A stretch of DNA of 64,000 nt from Paeniglutamicibacter sulfureus. Lineage in GTDB: Bacteria; Actinomycetota; Actinomycetes; Actinomycetales; Micrococcaceae. This document shows positions 8,455 to 16,866 of the stretch, in pieces. The notes under the pieces were generated by a model that saw nothing but the letters and a program-made list of their open reading frames with translations, had not been told where the DNA came from and did no database searches. The stretch lies in contig NZ_JAULBL010000002.1 in assembly GCF_030512175.1 (NCBI RefSeq), forward strand, positions 556,149-620,148. Direction: 5' to 3'. Positions within the stretch are counted from its first letter, which is position 1. The number at the start of each line of letters is the position of its first letter. A program made the translations under genes and the position numbers.

Positions 8455-9273
8455 TCAGTACAAGAAAACCGCCAACCAATCGCGGTTGTGCGCGTGCACC
8501 AATACGAGGAACAAAACGAAGTCGAAGATTAGGTGCACTGAGACGACGTAGGTCAGCGACTTCGTCAGCTTGAAGGTGTAGCCCTGCAACAGCGCGAAGG
8601 GAAAGGTCAACAGCGGACCCCAGGCCTGGTAGCCGATCTCCCAGAGAAAAGACGAGAAGATCACCGCCTGCAGGATGTTGGCGAGCCAGTCCGGAAAGTG
8701 TCGCCGCAGCAGCGTGAAGGTGGTGCAGATAAAGAACAGCTCATCCCAAATGCCAACAGCATTCACGCCCAAGAAGAGCCGCCAAAAGATGATGGGATCC
8801 GATGCATCCGGCCAGTTTTGGTAGACCCCTGTGCTGATCAGGTACACCGGCAAAATGAGGTAGCCAAGTGCTACGACACCGATCAGGTACAGCTTGGCCG
8901 CCAATGGCCATTTGCGGCCGGTGTTCACCGGAAATTTGATGATCTCTTCACGGTAGGCAAAACGCGAGGTCAGCCATGGCACCAGCACGGCCAACCCGAG
9001 TGCACCACCCATGAGGACCATGTGCTGGATGCTCAAATCAGCATTCAACGGGACCAAGCTGATGATCACCAGTCCCACCGCAATGAGCGCCAAGTGGCGC
9101 GCGAGCGCGGAGTCGATGATCGCGGCCGTGATCAGGGCCAGGGCGAGTAGGCCGTAACCCACCGGGTCATTGCCGACACCAAAAAGCAGAACTCCGGACG
9201 CCGAGAGCAACAATGCCGGCAAGAGTTTCCAGCTGAGCGCGGTACGGGGTGGTTCAGTCAGGATCGTTCTCAC
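8455..9273 (-). CDS. CPBP-like intramembrane protein (Abi family relative)
   Basis: 272 residues from GTG 9273; an extension to 9345 is open but lies before the first helix. About seven or eight membrane helices are visible. The region WDELFFICTTFTLLRRHFP resembles motif 1 of CPBP glutamic proteases (EExxxR), and SVHLIFDFVLF resembles the last histidine motif. However, the first Glu of the pair is Asp, and the middle motif (FSSFLWEIGYQAWG) lacks its usual His. It may be a diverged or non-proteolytic member. Function unknown. Confidence 0.65.
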   Translation of the reverse strand: MRTILTEPPRTALSWKLLPALLLSASGVLLFGVGNDPVGYGLLALALITAAIIDSALARHLALIAVGLVIISLVPLNADLSIQHMVLMGGALGLAVLVPWLTSRFAYREEIIKFPVNTGRKWPLAAKLYLIGVVALGYLILPVYLISTGVYQNWPDASDPIIFWRLFLGVNAVGIWDELFFICTTFTLLRRHFPDWLANILQAVIFSSFLWEIGYQAWGPLLTFPFALLQGYTFKLTKSLTYVVSVHLIFDFVLFLVLVHAHNRDWLAVFLY

Positions 9274-9482
9274 ACCATTAGCATGCCAGCACCGCCCATA
9301 TCGCAAAACCATTGACATGCATTCGGCCTGGACCGAAACCAACACGCACTACGCGGGCCGCGTCGTAGGAGCCATCGGGGCGGGAAGGCAGCGGGCGCGC
9401 GGGATCCGTGCCAGCGCGGCCGGGTCTAAACGTGCGGGGCGGGGCCGAAGGACCGTGCCAAGGTCCCAAGGGCGCCGAAGCG

Positions 9483-10991
9483 TTAGCCCAGGTGCCCCGC
9501 CAAGCGTTCGCGCATCGCGGCGCTGGCTTCGTTCAAGCCAGCGATCTCCACCCGCTTACCGCCGGCCTCGTACTTGGCCGTGATGGCGTCGAGTGCCGCC
9601 AGCGTGGAAACGTCCCAAAGGTGCGAGGCGTGCATGTCTATGACCACGTTCTCGGGATCCAGCGCGTACTGGAACTGGGTGTAGAGGTCGTTGGACGAGG
9701 CAAAGAAGAGCTCGCCGTTGACCGTGTAGGTTGCGGTTTCGCCCGCGGCATCCACCGTGCGCTTGACCGTGACGAAGTGCGCCACGCGCCGGGCGAAGAG
9801 CACCATCGCGGTGAGCACTCCGGCTCCCACGCCCACGGCCAGGTTGTGCGAGGACACCGTGGCCACCACGGTGATGAGCATGACCGAGGTTTCGCTCTTG
9901 GGCATGCGGCGCAGCGTGGAGGGACGGATGGAATGCCAGTCGAAGGTCGCCCACGACACGAAGATCATGACCGCGACCAGCGCGACCATGGGGATCAGCG
10001 CCACGACGTCGCCGAAGACCACCACCAGCACCAGCAGGAAGACGCCGGCCAGGAACGTGGAAATCCGGGTCCGGGCCCCGGAGGCCTTCACGTTGATCAT
10101 GGTCTGCCCGATCATGGCGCAGCCGCCCATGCCGCCGAAGAACCCCGTCACCAGGTTGGCCACGCCCTGGCCCCAGGCCTCGCGGGTCTTGCTGGAGCCG
10201 GTGTCTGTCACGTCGTCGACCAGCTTGGCGGTCATCAGGGATTCGAGCAGGCCCACGAATGCCACCGCCAGAGCGTACGGCGCAATGACCTGGAAGGTCT
10301 CAAAGGTCAACGGGATCTGCGGGAAGAAAAGCTCCGGGAGGCTTGAGGGCAGCTCACCCTTGTCGCCCACCGTGGGAACCGCAATGGCACTGAAGACAGT
10401 CACCAGGGTCAGCACCACGATCGCCACCAGCGGGGCCGGGACCTTCGTCGTAATCTTCGGCAGCCCAAAGACGATCAACAGGGCGAGGCCCAGCAACGGG
10501 TAGACCAGCCAAGGGACGCCCATGAGCTCGGGCATCTGGGCGATGAACACCAGGATCGCCAACGCGTTCACGAACCCGACCATGACCTGGCGGGGGATGA
10601 AGCGCATCAACTTGGCCACGCCCAACACCGCCAGCAGCACCTGGAACACGCCTGCCAGCAGGATGGCAGCGACCAGGTAGTGCACGCCGTGGCTGGCCAC
10701 CAGCGGTGCGATGACCAGGGCCACCGCACCGGTGGCGGCCGAGATCATCGCGGGGCGCCCGCCCACCACCGCGATGGTCACCGCCATGGTGAAAGCCGAA
10801 AACAGTCCGACCCTGGGGTCGACCCCGGCGATGATGGAGAACGCGATCGCCTCCGGGATCAGCGCGAGCGCCACCACCAACCCGCCGAGGACCTCCACGC
10901 CGAGCAGCTTCGGGGAGCGCAGGGTGCGAAGCACCGACTGGCGTTCGACGGGCGTCGGCACGGCGGTTGCGGTGGCGGGCAGGGAAGGCAT
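9483..10991 (-). CDS. SulP-family anion transporter with C-terminal STAS domain
   Basis: 502 residues from ATG 10991; an open extension upstream is not protein-like. About 10-12 membrane helices fill residues 30-400. SulP features include [17 protein letters not shown] in the first helices and [17 protein letters not shown] in the middle. The C-terminus (about 410-500) is a short STAS domain with [17 protein letters not shown]. Bacterial SulP proteins carry sulfate, bicarbonate or dicarboxylates, often with Na+ or H+. The substrate here is not fixed by context. Confidence 0.9.
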   Translation of the reverse strand: MPSLPATATAVPTPVERQSVLRTLRSPKLLGVEVLGGLVVALALIPEAIAFSIIAGVDPRVGLFSAFTMAVTIAVVGGRPAMISAATGAVALVIAPLVASHGVHYLVAAILLAGVFQVLLAVLGVAKLMRFIPRQVMVGFVNALAILVFIAQMPELMGVPWLVYPLLGLALLIVFGLPKITTKVPAPLVAIVVLTLVTVFSAIAVPTVGDKGELPSSLPELFFPQIPLTFETFQVIAPYALAVAFVGLLESLMTAKLVDDVTDTGSSKTREAWGQGVANLVTGFFGGMGGCAMIGQTMINVKASGARTRISTFLAGVFLLVLVVVFGDVVALIPMVALVAVMIFVSWATFDWHSIRPSTLRRMPKSETSVMLITVVATVSSHNLAVGVGAGVLTAMVLFARRVAHFVTVKRTVDAAGETATYTVNGELFFASSNDLYTQFQYALDPENVVIDMHASHLWDVSTLAALDAITAKYEAGGKRVEIAGLNEASAAMRERLAGHLG

Positions 10992-11426
10992 GCGGGGGTC
11001 CGTTCGGAAGAATGGGCTTGCGGGGCGCCGGCTTCGGTGGGACCCACCGGCGCAACTAAGGGGCAGGTGTCGCACAAGCGGCGAAAAACAGGGGATTCAG
11101 CCCAATTCTAGGGGAGTCGGGGGCACCGCGGGTGGCCAATGTGTCCGAGAGGACATTCCGAAGCTTGGGGAAACTGCCGCGCGCCGAAGGAGCCGAAAAC
11201 CGCCGCAGTGAATTGCTGCCGGCTTCCCGGCCCATCGGGGGGCGGCGTCCAGGTGCTGCCACAGAGGGTCAAAACGGGGAAATGGCGTTTAGGATGAGGT
11301 AACAGATGAGGTAACAAGAGACCCGTCGCCATGTGGCACTGGCGGGATCCCTGAGGAACAGCCGGAGGTGCCACCTCGGCGCACCGGTGAACGTGCAACG
11401 AGTGCATAGGGGGGGAAAGGGGTGGC
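10992..11426. other. Divergent intergenic region between sulP and the LuxR gene
   Basis: About 435 bases that should hold both promoters. A short inverted repeat TGTCC-gaga-GGACA lies at 11142-11155 on the sulP side, and a 12-bp tandem repeat lies at 11293-11316 on the LuxR side. Frames open here are continuations of non-coding frames. No RNA gene is evident. Confidence 0.5.
11293..11316. repeat. Perfect 12-bp tandem repeat upstream of the LuxR gene
   Basis: GATGAGGTAACA occurs twice head to tail (11293-11304 and 11305-11316), about 110 bases before the LuxR start. Two identical sites on roughly the same DNA face would suit a cooperative activator or the gene's own product. It may also simply be a replication-slippage duplication. 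Confidence 0.6.
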
Positions 11427-13745
11427 ATGGGGGCCGCATCCGGTCGACAGACGATTCATCCTGCCTTGGCGAGGTTCCTTGCCTGGGACGACGGAACGTG
11501 CAGGTTGCTGTTCATCCGCGCCGCGGCCGGAACCGGCCGCGAAATTTTTGCGCGCTCGTGGATCGGGAACAAGGTAGGGGAAGTTCTCGATTGGTCCGGC
11601 GGGGACATCGACGAGGCAACCGAAGTGGACCTGCTGGTTCAACGGCTCCGTGCGGATGCCACATTGCACGTGGCCGTCATCCTGGCGCCGACCGCCTCCC
11701 TCTGGGACCTCTCCTCGCGGACCCCGTGCCTCGTGGCAAAACACCGCGACCTGCTGCTGGACGCCAGCGAGACGGCGCAGCTTGTCGGCCCGGGCACGGC
11801 GGCCGAGCGGGACGAGGCCCGTCTCATCCACGAATTGTCCGGAGGGTGGCTCGCGGCGACGCGGGCCCTTGCAGCGGATCCGCAGGCGCGCCCGCGCGCC
11901 CAGCAGATCATCCGCAGCGGCCTGGTCATCTGGCTGGCCAGCCGCGATCCAGACGGGGCGTTGTCGGAGGCGGCGTTCCTGCCCGCATACGACAGGCGCA
12001 CCGTCGAGGCTTTCTACGGTGAATTTTCCCCTGTGGTCCACACCCTGGATGAACTCGTCGAGGCGGGCCTGGTGCAAGCCGACGGGCGAGGCGGTTGGAT
12101 GATGCCGGCGATGGTACGCAAGGTGTTGGTGGAACGGGTTGGACAGCGTGGCCGCGAGTCCACCGTCGTGCTGGAACAGGCCGCCGTCAACGCGATGGCC
12201 GCAACCCGCGGGGTAGGCGCAGCGGTGGAGTCGGCGGTGGCGCGCCGCAGCTGGCAGGCGCTGCTGAACATGCTGCTGGAGAACTGGGTGGACATCCTCA
12301 TGCGCAACCCCAAGCAGTTGGGCGTGATCGCGGCCAAGATCCCGCGGTTCATTGCGAACCAGACCGAATACATGCGCATCGGCCTGCGGATGCTGGGCCA
12401 GGCGGACCGGGACGGACTTGCACTGCAGCTGCCGGGGTTCGAACCCGACTACGCCACCAACCAAACGGCCCAGCGCCTGCATCGTGACACGGTGCGACTC
12501 TACGCCAAGCCAAACACACACGCGCTGACGGTAGGCATTCTGGAAATGCTCCACTTGCGGCAGTCAGGCTTTTACCCGGAAGCGGCGGCCGCCGCCCATC
12601 GCCTCCGCGAGGCGCTGCACCGTGCGCTTGACGCCCAAAGGCTCAACCCGGCCCTGGTGTCGATGGTTGATCTCCAGGCCGGGATTACCCTGCAGCTGGC
12701 CGGCCGCGATGCCGAGGCCCGCCAGGCCTATGAGCAGGGCTTCCACTGGGCGCAGGTCTCCGGCAAGGCCTTCCTGCTGGCCGACGTGGCAGGAAAGATG
12801 GCGCTGCTCGATGTGCTGGAAGGGGACAGTGGCTCTGCCATGCGCTGGCTGGCCAAGCACGATGCCTCCATCGGCGAAGTCGGGTGGGGAAAGGTGATGG
12901 TGGAGCGCACGGCCGCAATGGCCCGTGCGTTCATGGCCCTGGCCCGGCTCGACTACGCCGGCTTCGATGTGGAGATGGGCGCCCTGCCGTCCGTCGTGGA
13001 CAACGACGAATTCTGGCCCGTACATGTCCAGCTGCTGGCGCTGCAGAAACTCAATGCCGGCATCTTCGATGCTGCGCGGGACTTGATCTCCTCCCTGCGC
13101 CAAGAGCGTCGCTACGCGGCGGCCGCGCCCCTGGCGCGGCGGTTGTTCGACGACACGCTGCTGCTGGCCGAGATCCTGGAGCGCGGCGGCGTGCGCCCTG
13201 GAACCGGGATCGAAAACAGGGACCCCCTGCTGGTGGCGCTCGGGCACCTGCTGGGCGGGAATCCCGACGCAGCCCTGGCCGCCCTTCAGGAAGTTCCGCT
13301 CACCGGGGGCATGCGCCGGCGGGGAAACCTGGTGCTGTATTTGGATATCGCCGCCAGGAACCCCCGGGGCCCGACTCCGGCGACATTGCAGCGAGTGAAG
13401 CAGCAGCATCGGGACTCGGGGGTCCTCTACGAACTCGCGATTCTGGGCATGGTCCCCGGGTGGTCCGAGGTGAGCCGGCACCTGGAGCTTGATCCCGAAG
13501 AGCTCCAGCGGCTGGGGTACGCGCTGGATCTTGCGCCCACGCCGTTGCCCAGGCGGCCGGTGCTGACAGTGCGGGAGCAGGAGGTCTTGAGGCAGTTGCG
13601 TGCGGGAATGACCCGCCGCCAGATCGCCGAGGCAGACTACCGGTCCGAAAACACGGTCAAGTCCCAGATGCGCAGCCTGTATCGGAAACTGGAAGCCTCC
13701 GACGTGGAGCAGGCATTGGCGAACGCGCGGGCCTGGGGCCTCTGA
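11427..13745 (+). CDS. Large LuxR-family transcriptional regulator (MalT/STAND-like)
   Basis: 772 residues. The C-terminal 65 residues form a LuxR HTH: LTVREQEVLRQLRAGMTRRQIAEA, then SENTVKSQMRSLYRKLEA. The middle (about 300-690) is a helical repeat array resembling the MalT/TPR arm. The N-terminus resembles a STAND NTPase domain, but the P-loop position reads RAAAGTGREIF, without the usual G-K-S/T, so nucleotide binding may be lost or altered. Related proteins sense a ligand and activate nearby genes. Possible targets are the adjacent sulP gene or its own promoter. Confidence 0.85.
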   Translation: MGAASGRQTIHPALARFLAWDDGTCRLLFIRAAAGTGREIFARSWIGNKVGEVLDWSGGDIDEATEVDLLVQRLRADATLHVAVILAPTASLWDLSSRTPCLVAKHRDLLLDASETAQLVGPGTAAERDEARLIHELSGGWLAATRALAADPQARPRAQQIIRSGLVIWLASRDPDGALSEAAFLPAYDRRTVEAFYGEFSPVVHTLDELVEAGLVQADGRGGWMMPAMVRKVLVERVGQRGRESTVVLEQAAVNAMAATRGVGAAVESAVARRSWQALLNMLLENWVDILMRNPKQLGVIAAKIPRFIANQTEYMRIGLRMLGQADRDGLALQLPGFEPDYATNQTAQRLHRDTVRLYAKPNTHALTVGILEMLHLRQSGFYPEAAAAAHRLREALHRALDAQRLNPALVSMVDLQAGITLQLAGRDAEARQAYEQGFHWAQVSGKAFLLADVAGKMALLDVLEGDSGSAMRWLAKHDASIGEVGWGKVMVERTAAMARAFMALARLDYAGFDVEMGALPSVVDNDEFWPVHVQLLALQKLNAGIFDAARDLISSLRQERRYAAAAPLARRLFDDTLLLAEILERGGVRPGTGIENRDPLLVALGHLLGGNPDAALAALQEVPLTGGMRRRGNLVLYLDIAARNPRGPTPATLQRVKQQHRDSGVLYELAILGMVPGWSEVSRHLELDPEELQRLGYALDLAPTPLPRRPVLTVREQEVLRQLRAGMTRRQIAEADYRSENTVKSQMRSLYRKLEASDVEQALANARAWGL

Positions 13746-13761
13746 GCCCGGGGAGGCATCC

Positions 13762-14418
13762 CTAGAGTTGCTTGCCCATTTCCAGTTCGGTGCCGATCAG
13801 CCGCGCCGCGCGGACGACCTTCTCCCCGAAGTCCAGGCCGGGGGAGGTCTCAACCCGGATCAGCGGCATGGCCAGGCAGAGCGTGGCGATCATCTGGTCG
13901 CGCAGCATCACCGGTGCGCTGACCGAGCCCAGGCCCGGGGTTCGCCGGCCCACCGATTCAACCCATCCGTGTTGCTCCACGGAATCGAGGGCCTCGGGAT
14001 CGCGGGAGAGCAGTCGTCCGCTCGACCCGTTGGGCAGTTCCAGCACGGAGCCCGCCGGGAGCGTGGCCTTGAGCTCGTGTTGGCTGTCCACCGTCACCCG
14101 GCAGATGCGCCGTTCTCCCCGGCGAATCCACAATTGGGCGGTCTCTCCGGTGGCATTGCGCAGCTCGGTGAGTACCGGGGCGGCAATCGATTCCAACGCG
14201 GTGCGCACGAAGCGGTGGCCCAGCTTGAAGTCGCCGTCATCGATCCGGCGCAGGAACCCGTACTCCACCATCGACAGCGCCAAGCGGTGGACCGTCGACA
14301 CCGACAGGCCGGTGCGCCGTGCCAGTTCGCTGGCCGAGGCCGACGAACCATCCACCGCATCAAGGACCATGGCGACTCGTTCGAGCATGCGGTTGCTGGT
14401 GGCTGCCGACTCGGCCAT
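13762..14418 (-). CDS. IclR-family transcriptional regulator (CoA-transferase/lyase locus)
   Basis: 218 residues with an N-terminal winged helix (MLERVAMVLDAVDG, then ASELARRTGLSVSTVHRLAL) and a C-terminal effector domain of the IclR type that usually binds small carboxylates. A GAGGAG ribosome site precedes ATG 14418. It is divergent from the CoA-transferase gene, with 256 bases between them, so it probably controls that operon. At 218 residues it is shorter than the usual 240-260, chiefly in the effector domain. Confidence 0.9.
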   Translation of the reverse strand: MAESAATSNRMLERVAMVLDAVDGSSASASELARRTGLSVSTVHRLALSMVEYGFLRRIDDGDFKLGHRFVRTALESIAAPVLTELRNATGETAQLWIRRGERRICRVTVDSQHELKATLPAGSVLELPNGSSGRLLSRDPEALDSVEQHGWVESVGRRTPGLGSVSAPVMLRDQMIATLCLAMPLIRVETSPGLDFGEKVVRAARLIGTELEMGKQL

Positions 14419-14623
14419 GACTGTCTCCTCATGGTGTGGGCGAGCGTGTCTGCCGCCCGTGGGTTGTGACGCAATTTTTCATGAATCAAGAAAACAGCCC
14501 GTGATGTCGGGTTCCGCGCCCAAGGACCGCGGTCAGGGGCGCTGGATGCGAAGCTCTTGCCGCAACGCCTCTTGCTGTGTCCTGAATCACTTGCTACTGT
14601 CTTCCTGCCTGCAGGGAATCATA

Positions 14624-14638
14624 TCCCATTGTGTGGGA
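14624..14638. promoter_or_regulatory. Candidate IclR operator before the CoA-transferase gene
   Basis: TCCCA and TGGGA flank TTGTG in a 15-bp site about 37-50 bases upstream of ATG 14675, where a repressor could block transcription of the CoA-transferase/lyase/transporter unit. Length and symmetry are typical of IclR sites. Assignment to the divergent IclR gene is inferred from position. Confidence 0.4.
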
Positions 14639-14674
14639 AATTTCGATGCAGTCACCTTGGAAAGGGCGAAGACC

Positions 14675-15910
14675 ATGACTGAAAATCTCCACCTCCCGGG
14701 CAGTACGCTGCCGCTCGAGGGAATCCGCGTGCTGGAACTGGGAAGCTTCATTGCCGCCCCGTTCGCTGCACGGCTCTTCGGTGACTTCGGGGCCGAAGTC
14801 ATCAAGATCGAGAAGCCCGAGGGCGGCGACGAGCTGCGCGACTGGCGCAAGACCCGCGGCACCACCTCGATGCTTTTCCGGACCATGGGGCGAAACAAGA
14901 AATCCGTCGCGCTGGACCTGCGCAGCGAGCTGGGCCGTGAGGCCGTCCTGCGGATCGTGGCCAAGACCGATGTCGTCATCGAGAACTTCCGCCCGGGGAC
15001 GCTGGAAAAGTGGGGACTGGGTCCCGAGGAGCTGCACGCCGCGAACCCCAACCTGGTCATGGTCCGCATCTCCGGCTACGGACAGACCGGACCGTACAAG
15101 AACCGTGCCGGGTTCGGCAGCTCAGCCGAGTCCTTCGCCGGCCTGCGCTACATCACCGGCGAACCGGACCGCCCGGCGGGCCGCGCGGCAGCCAGCGTCG
15201 GGGACACCGTCTCGGGTCTTTACGGCGTCATCGGCGCGCTGATGTTGATGTTCCAAAAGGCCCAGGGCGTGAAAAGCGAGGGCCCGCAGATCGTCGACGT
15301 GGCGCTCTACGAGGGCGTCTTCTCCCTGCTCGAGTCCCTGGTCCCGGACTACGACGCCTACGGCATGGTCCGCAAGCGCACCGGAGGCGCATTGCCGGGC
15401 GTCGTGCCCACCGGCTCCTACCCGTGCGGGGACGACCTGGAGGTCGTGATCGGCGGCAACTCCAACTCGGTGTTCATCCGCCTCATGAAGGCGATCGGAC
15501 GCGAAGACCTCGCCGCCGATGCGACCCTGCTGACCACCGAGGGCCGCGGGGCGCGCGAAGAGGAACTCAACGGAGCCATCGCCGCCTGGACGTCCTCGAT
15601 GCCGCTGGCCGAGGTGCTCAACGAGCTGGACACCGCCGGGGTGCCTGCCGGCCCGGTCTACGACGCCCCCTCGATCGCCAAGGACGAGCACTACCTGGCC
15701 CGCGACATGATCCAAACCCACGAGGTGATCATCGAGGACGAACCCGAGCTGATCCGCTTCCCCGGCGTGGTCCCCAAGATCCCCGGGCACGAGGGCCGCG
15801 TGGCCTGGATCGGTCCGGAACTCGGCGAACACACCCACGAAGTCCTGCGCGACCTGGCCGGACTGAGCATCCAGGACATCGACTCGCTCGGCGTCAAGGA
15901 GAAGAACTGA
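14675..15910 (+). CDS. Class III CoA-transferase (CaiB/BaiF family)
   Basis: 411 residues from ATG 14675, with GGAAAGGG upstream. Motifs include LELGSFIAAPFAARLFGDFG and EVIKIEKP at the N-terminus, then SGYGQTGPY, and the nucleophile region SVGDTVSG, in which Asp177 is the expected catalytic aspartate. Family III enzymes move CoA between carboxylic acids such as succinate and a hydroxy acid. The next gene, one base away, is an HMG-CoA-lyase homologue, so the likely acceptor is a branched hydroxydicarboxylate such as citramalate or 3-hydroxy-3-methylglutarate. The substrate choice is inference. Confidence 0.88.
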   Translation: MTENLHLPGSTLPLEGIRVLELGSFIAAPFAARLFGDFGAEVIKIEKPEGGDELRDWRKTRGTTSMLFRTMGRNKKSVALDLRSELGREAVLRIVAKTDVVIENFRPGTLEKWGLGPEELHAANPNLVMVRISGYGQTGPYKNRAGFGSSAESFAGLRYITGEPDRPAGRAAASVGDTVSGLYGVIGALMLMFQKAQGVKSEGPQIVDVALYEGVFSLLESLVPDYDAYGMVRKRTGGALPGVVPTGSYPCGDDLEVVIGGNSNSVFIRLMKAIGREDLAADATLLTTEGRGAREEELNGAIAAWTSSMPLAEVLNELDTAGVPAGPVYDAPSIAKDEHYLARDMIQTHEVIIEDEPELIRFPGVVPKIPGHEGRVAWIGPELGEHTHEVLRDLAGLSIQDIDSLGVKEKN

Positions 15911-15911
15911 C

Positions 15912-16790
15912 ATGCAGATCCACATCACCGACGTCTTCCTGCGCGACGGCCTGCAGGACGAAAACGTCATCGTCTCCACGGGCGACAAGCTGGCGATTGC
16001 CGAAGCGCTGGTGGCTTCGGGCGTGAAGCGGCTCGAGGTCGCCTCCTTCGTGAACCCGGCCCGCGTGCCGCAGATGGGCGACGCCGACGCGGTGCTCACC
16101 GGACTGCCGACCGGCACCGGGGCGACGTTCACCTCCCTGGCCCTGAACGGCAAGGGGATCGTGCGGGCCGTGGCCGCCGGTGCCACCCACATCCAGGTGG
16201 TGACCTCCGCCAGCCAGACACACAGCACCGCGAACGCCGGGTACAGCATCGAGCAGGCACTCGAATCCCTCGCCGCCGACGTGGCCGCCCACCCGGGCAT
16301 CAACTTCTTCGCCGGGATCTCCACCGCCTTCACCTGCCCCTTCGAGGGCGAGATCGATTCCGGCCACCTGCTGCGCGTGGTGCGCGCCTACAAGGCCATG
16401 GGCATCACCCAGATCGGACTGGCCGACACCCTGGGCACCACCCCCACCGAACGGCTCATGCAAAGTGTGCGCCACGTCCAAGACGCGGAACCGGAGTTGA
16501 CCTACTACCTGCACCTGCACAACGCCCACGGGCAGGCGCTGGCAACCATCGACGCGGCCATCGCGGCGGGCATCACGCGCTTTGACAGCGCGCTGGGTGG
16601 CTACGGCGGCTGCCCGTTTGCCCCGGGCGCGGCGGGGAACCTTGCCACCGAGGAACTCGTGGCCCACCTGCACGCCGCCGGGCACGAGACCGGCATCGAC
16701 GAAGCCGGGCTGAACCGGGCAGTACGGCTGGGCAGCGATGCGGTCTCCAACTCCCCGGCACTGCCGGTGAACGCCCTGACCGGGCACTAG
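15912..16790 (+). CDS. Hydroxymethylglutaryl-CoA lyase family protein
   Basis: 292 residues, the usual HMG-CoA lyase length. The TIM-barrel enzyme has DVFLRDGLQDE at the start (Arg11, Asp12), the metal-binding HLHNAHG (His201, His203), and the active-site cysteine loop GGYGGCPFAPGAAGNLATEE (Cys234). It cleaves a 3-hydroxyacyl-CoA to acetyl-CoA plus an oxo acid. ATG starts one base after the CoA-transferase stop, so the two are co-translated. With that partner it may act on citramalyl-CoA (giving pyruvate) or HMG-CoA (giving acetoacetate). Confidence 0.9.
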   Translation: MQIHITDVFLRDGLQDENVIVSTGDKLAIAEALVASGVKRLEVASFVNPARVPQMGDADAVLTGLPTGTGATFTSLALNGKGIVRAVAAGATHIQVVTSASQTHSTANAGYSIEQALESLAADVAAHPGINFFAGISTAFTCPFEGEIDSGHLLRVVRAYKAMGITQIGLADTLGTTPTERLMQSVRHVQDAEPELTYYLHLHNAHGQALATIDAAIAAGITRFDSALGGYGGCPFAPGAAGNLATEELVAHLHAAGHETGIDEAGLNRAVRLGSDAVSNSPALPVNALTGH

Positions 16791-16866
16791 AAACACCTCC
16801 CATCCACCGCACGCCGGGATGCCTCCGTCAGGAGCCGGTGCGCCCCATCATTCTGCGAGGACGACG

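Noticed and set aside
12436-12446. GGTTCGAACCC, resembling a tRNA T-arm
   Set aside because: Lies inside the LuxR coding frame and no acceptor, D or anticodon stem can be drawn around it.
11289-12554. 421-codon open frame on the minus strand
   Set aside because: Antisense to the N-terminal half of the LuxR regulator and without protein features.
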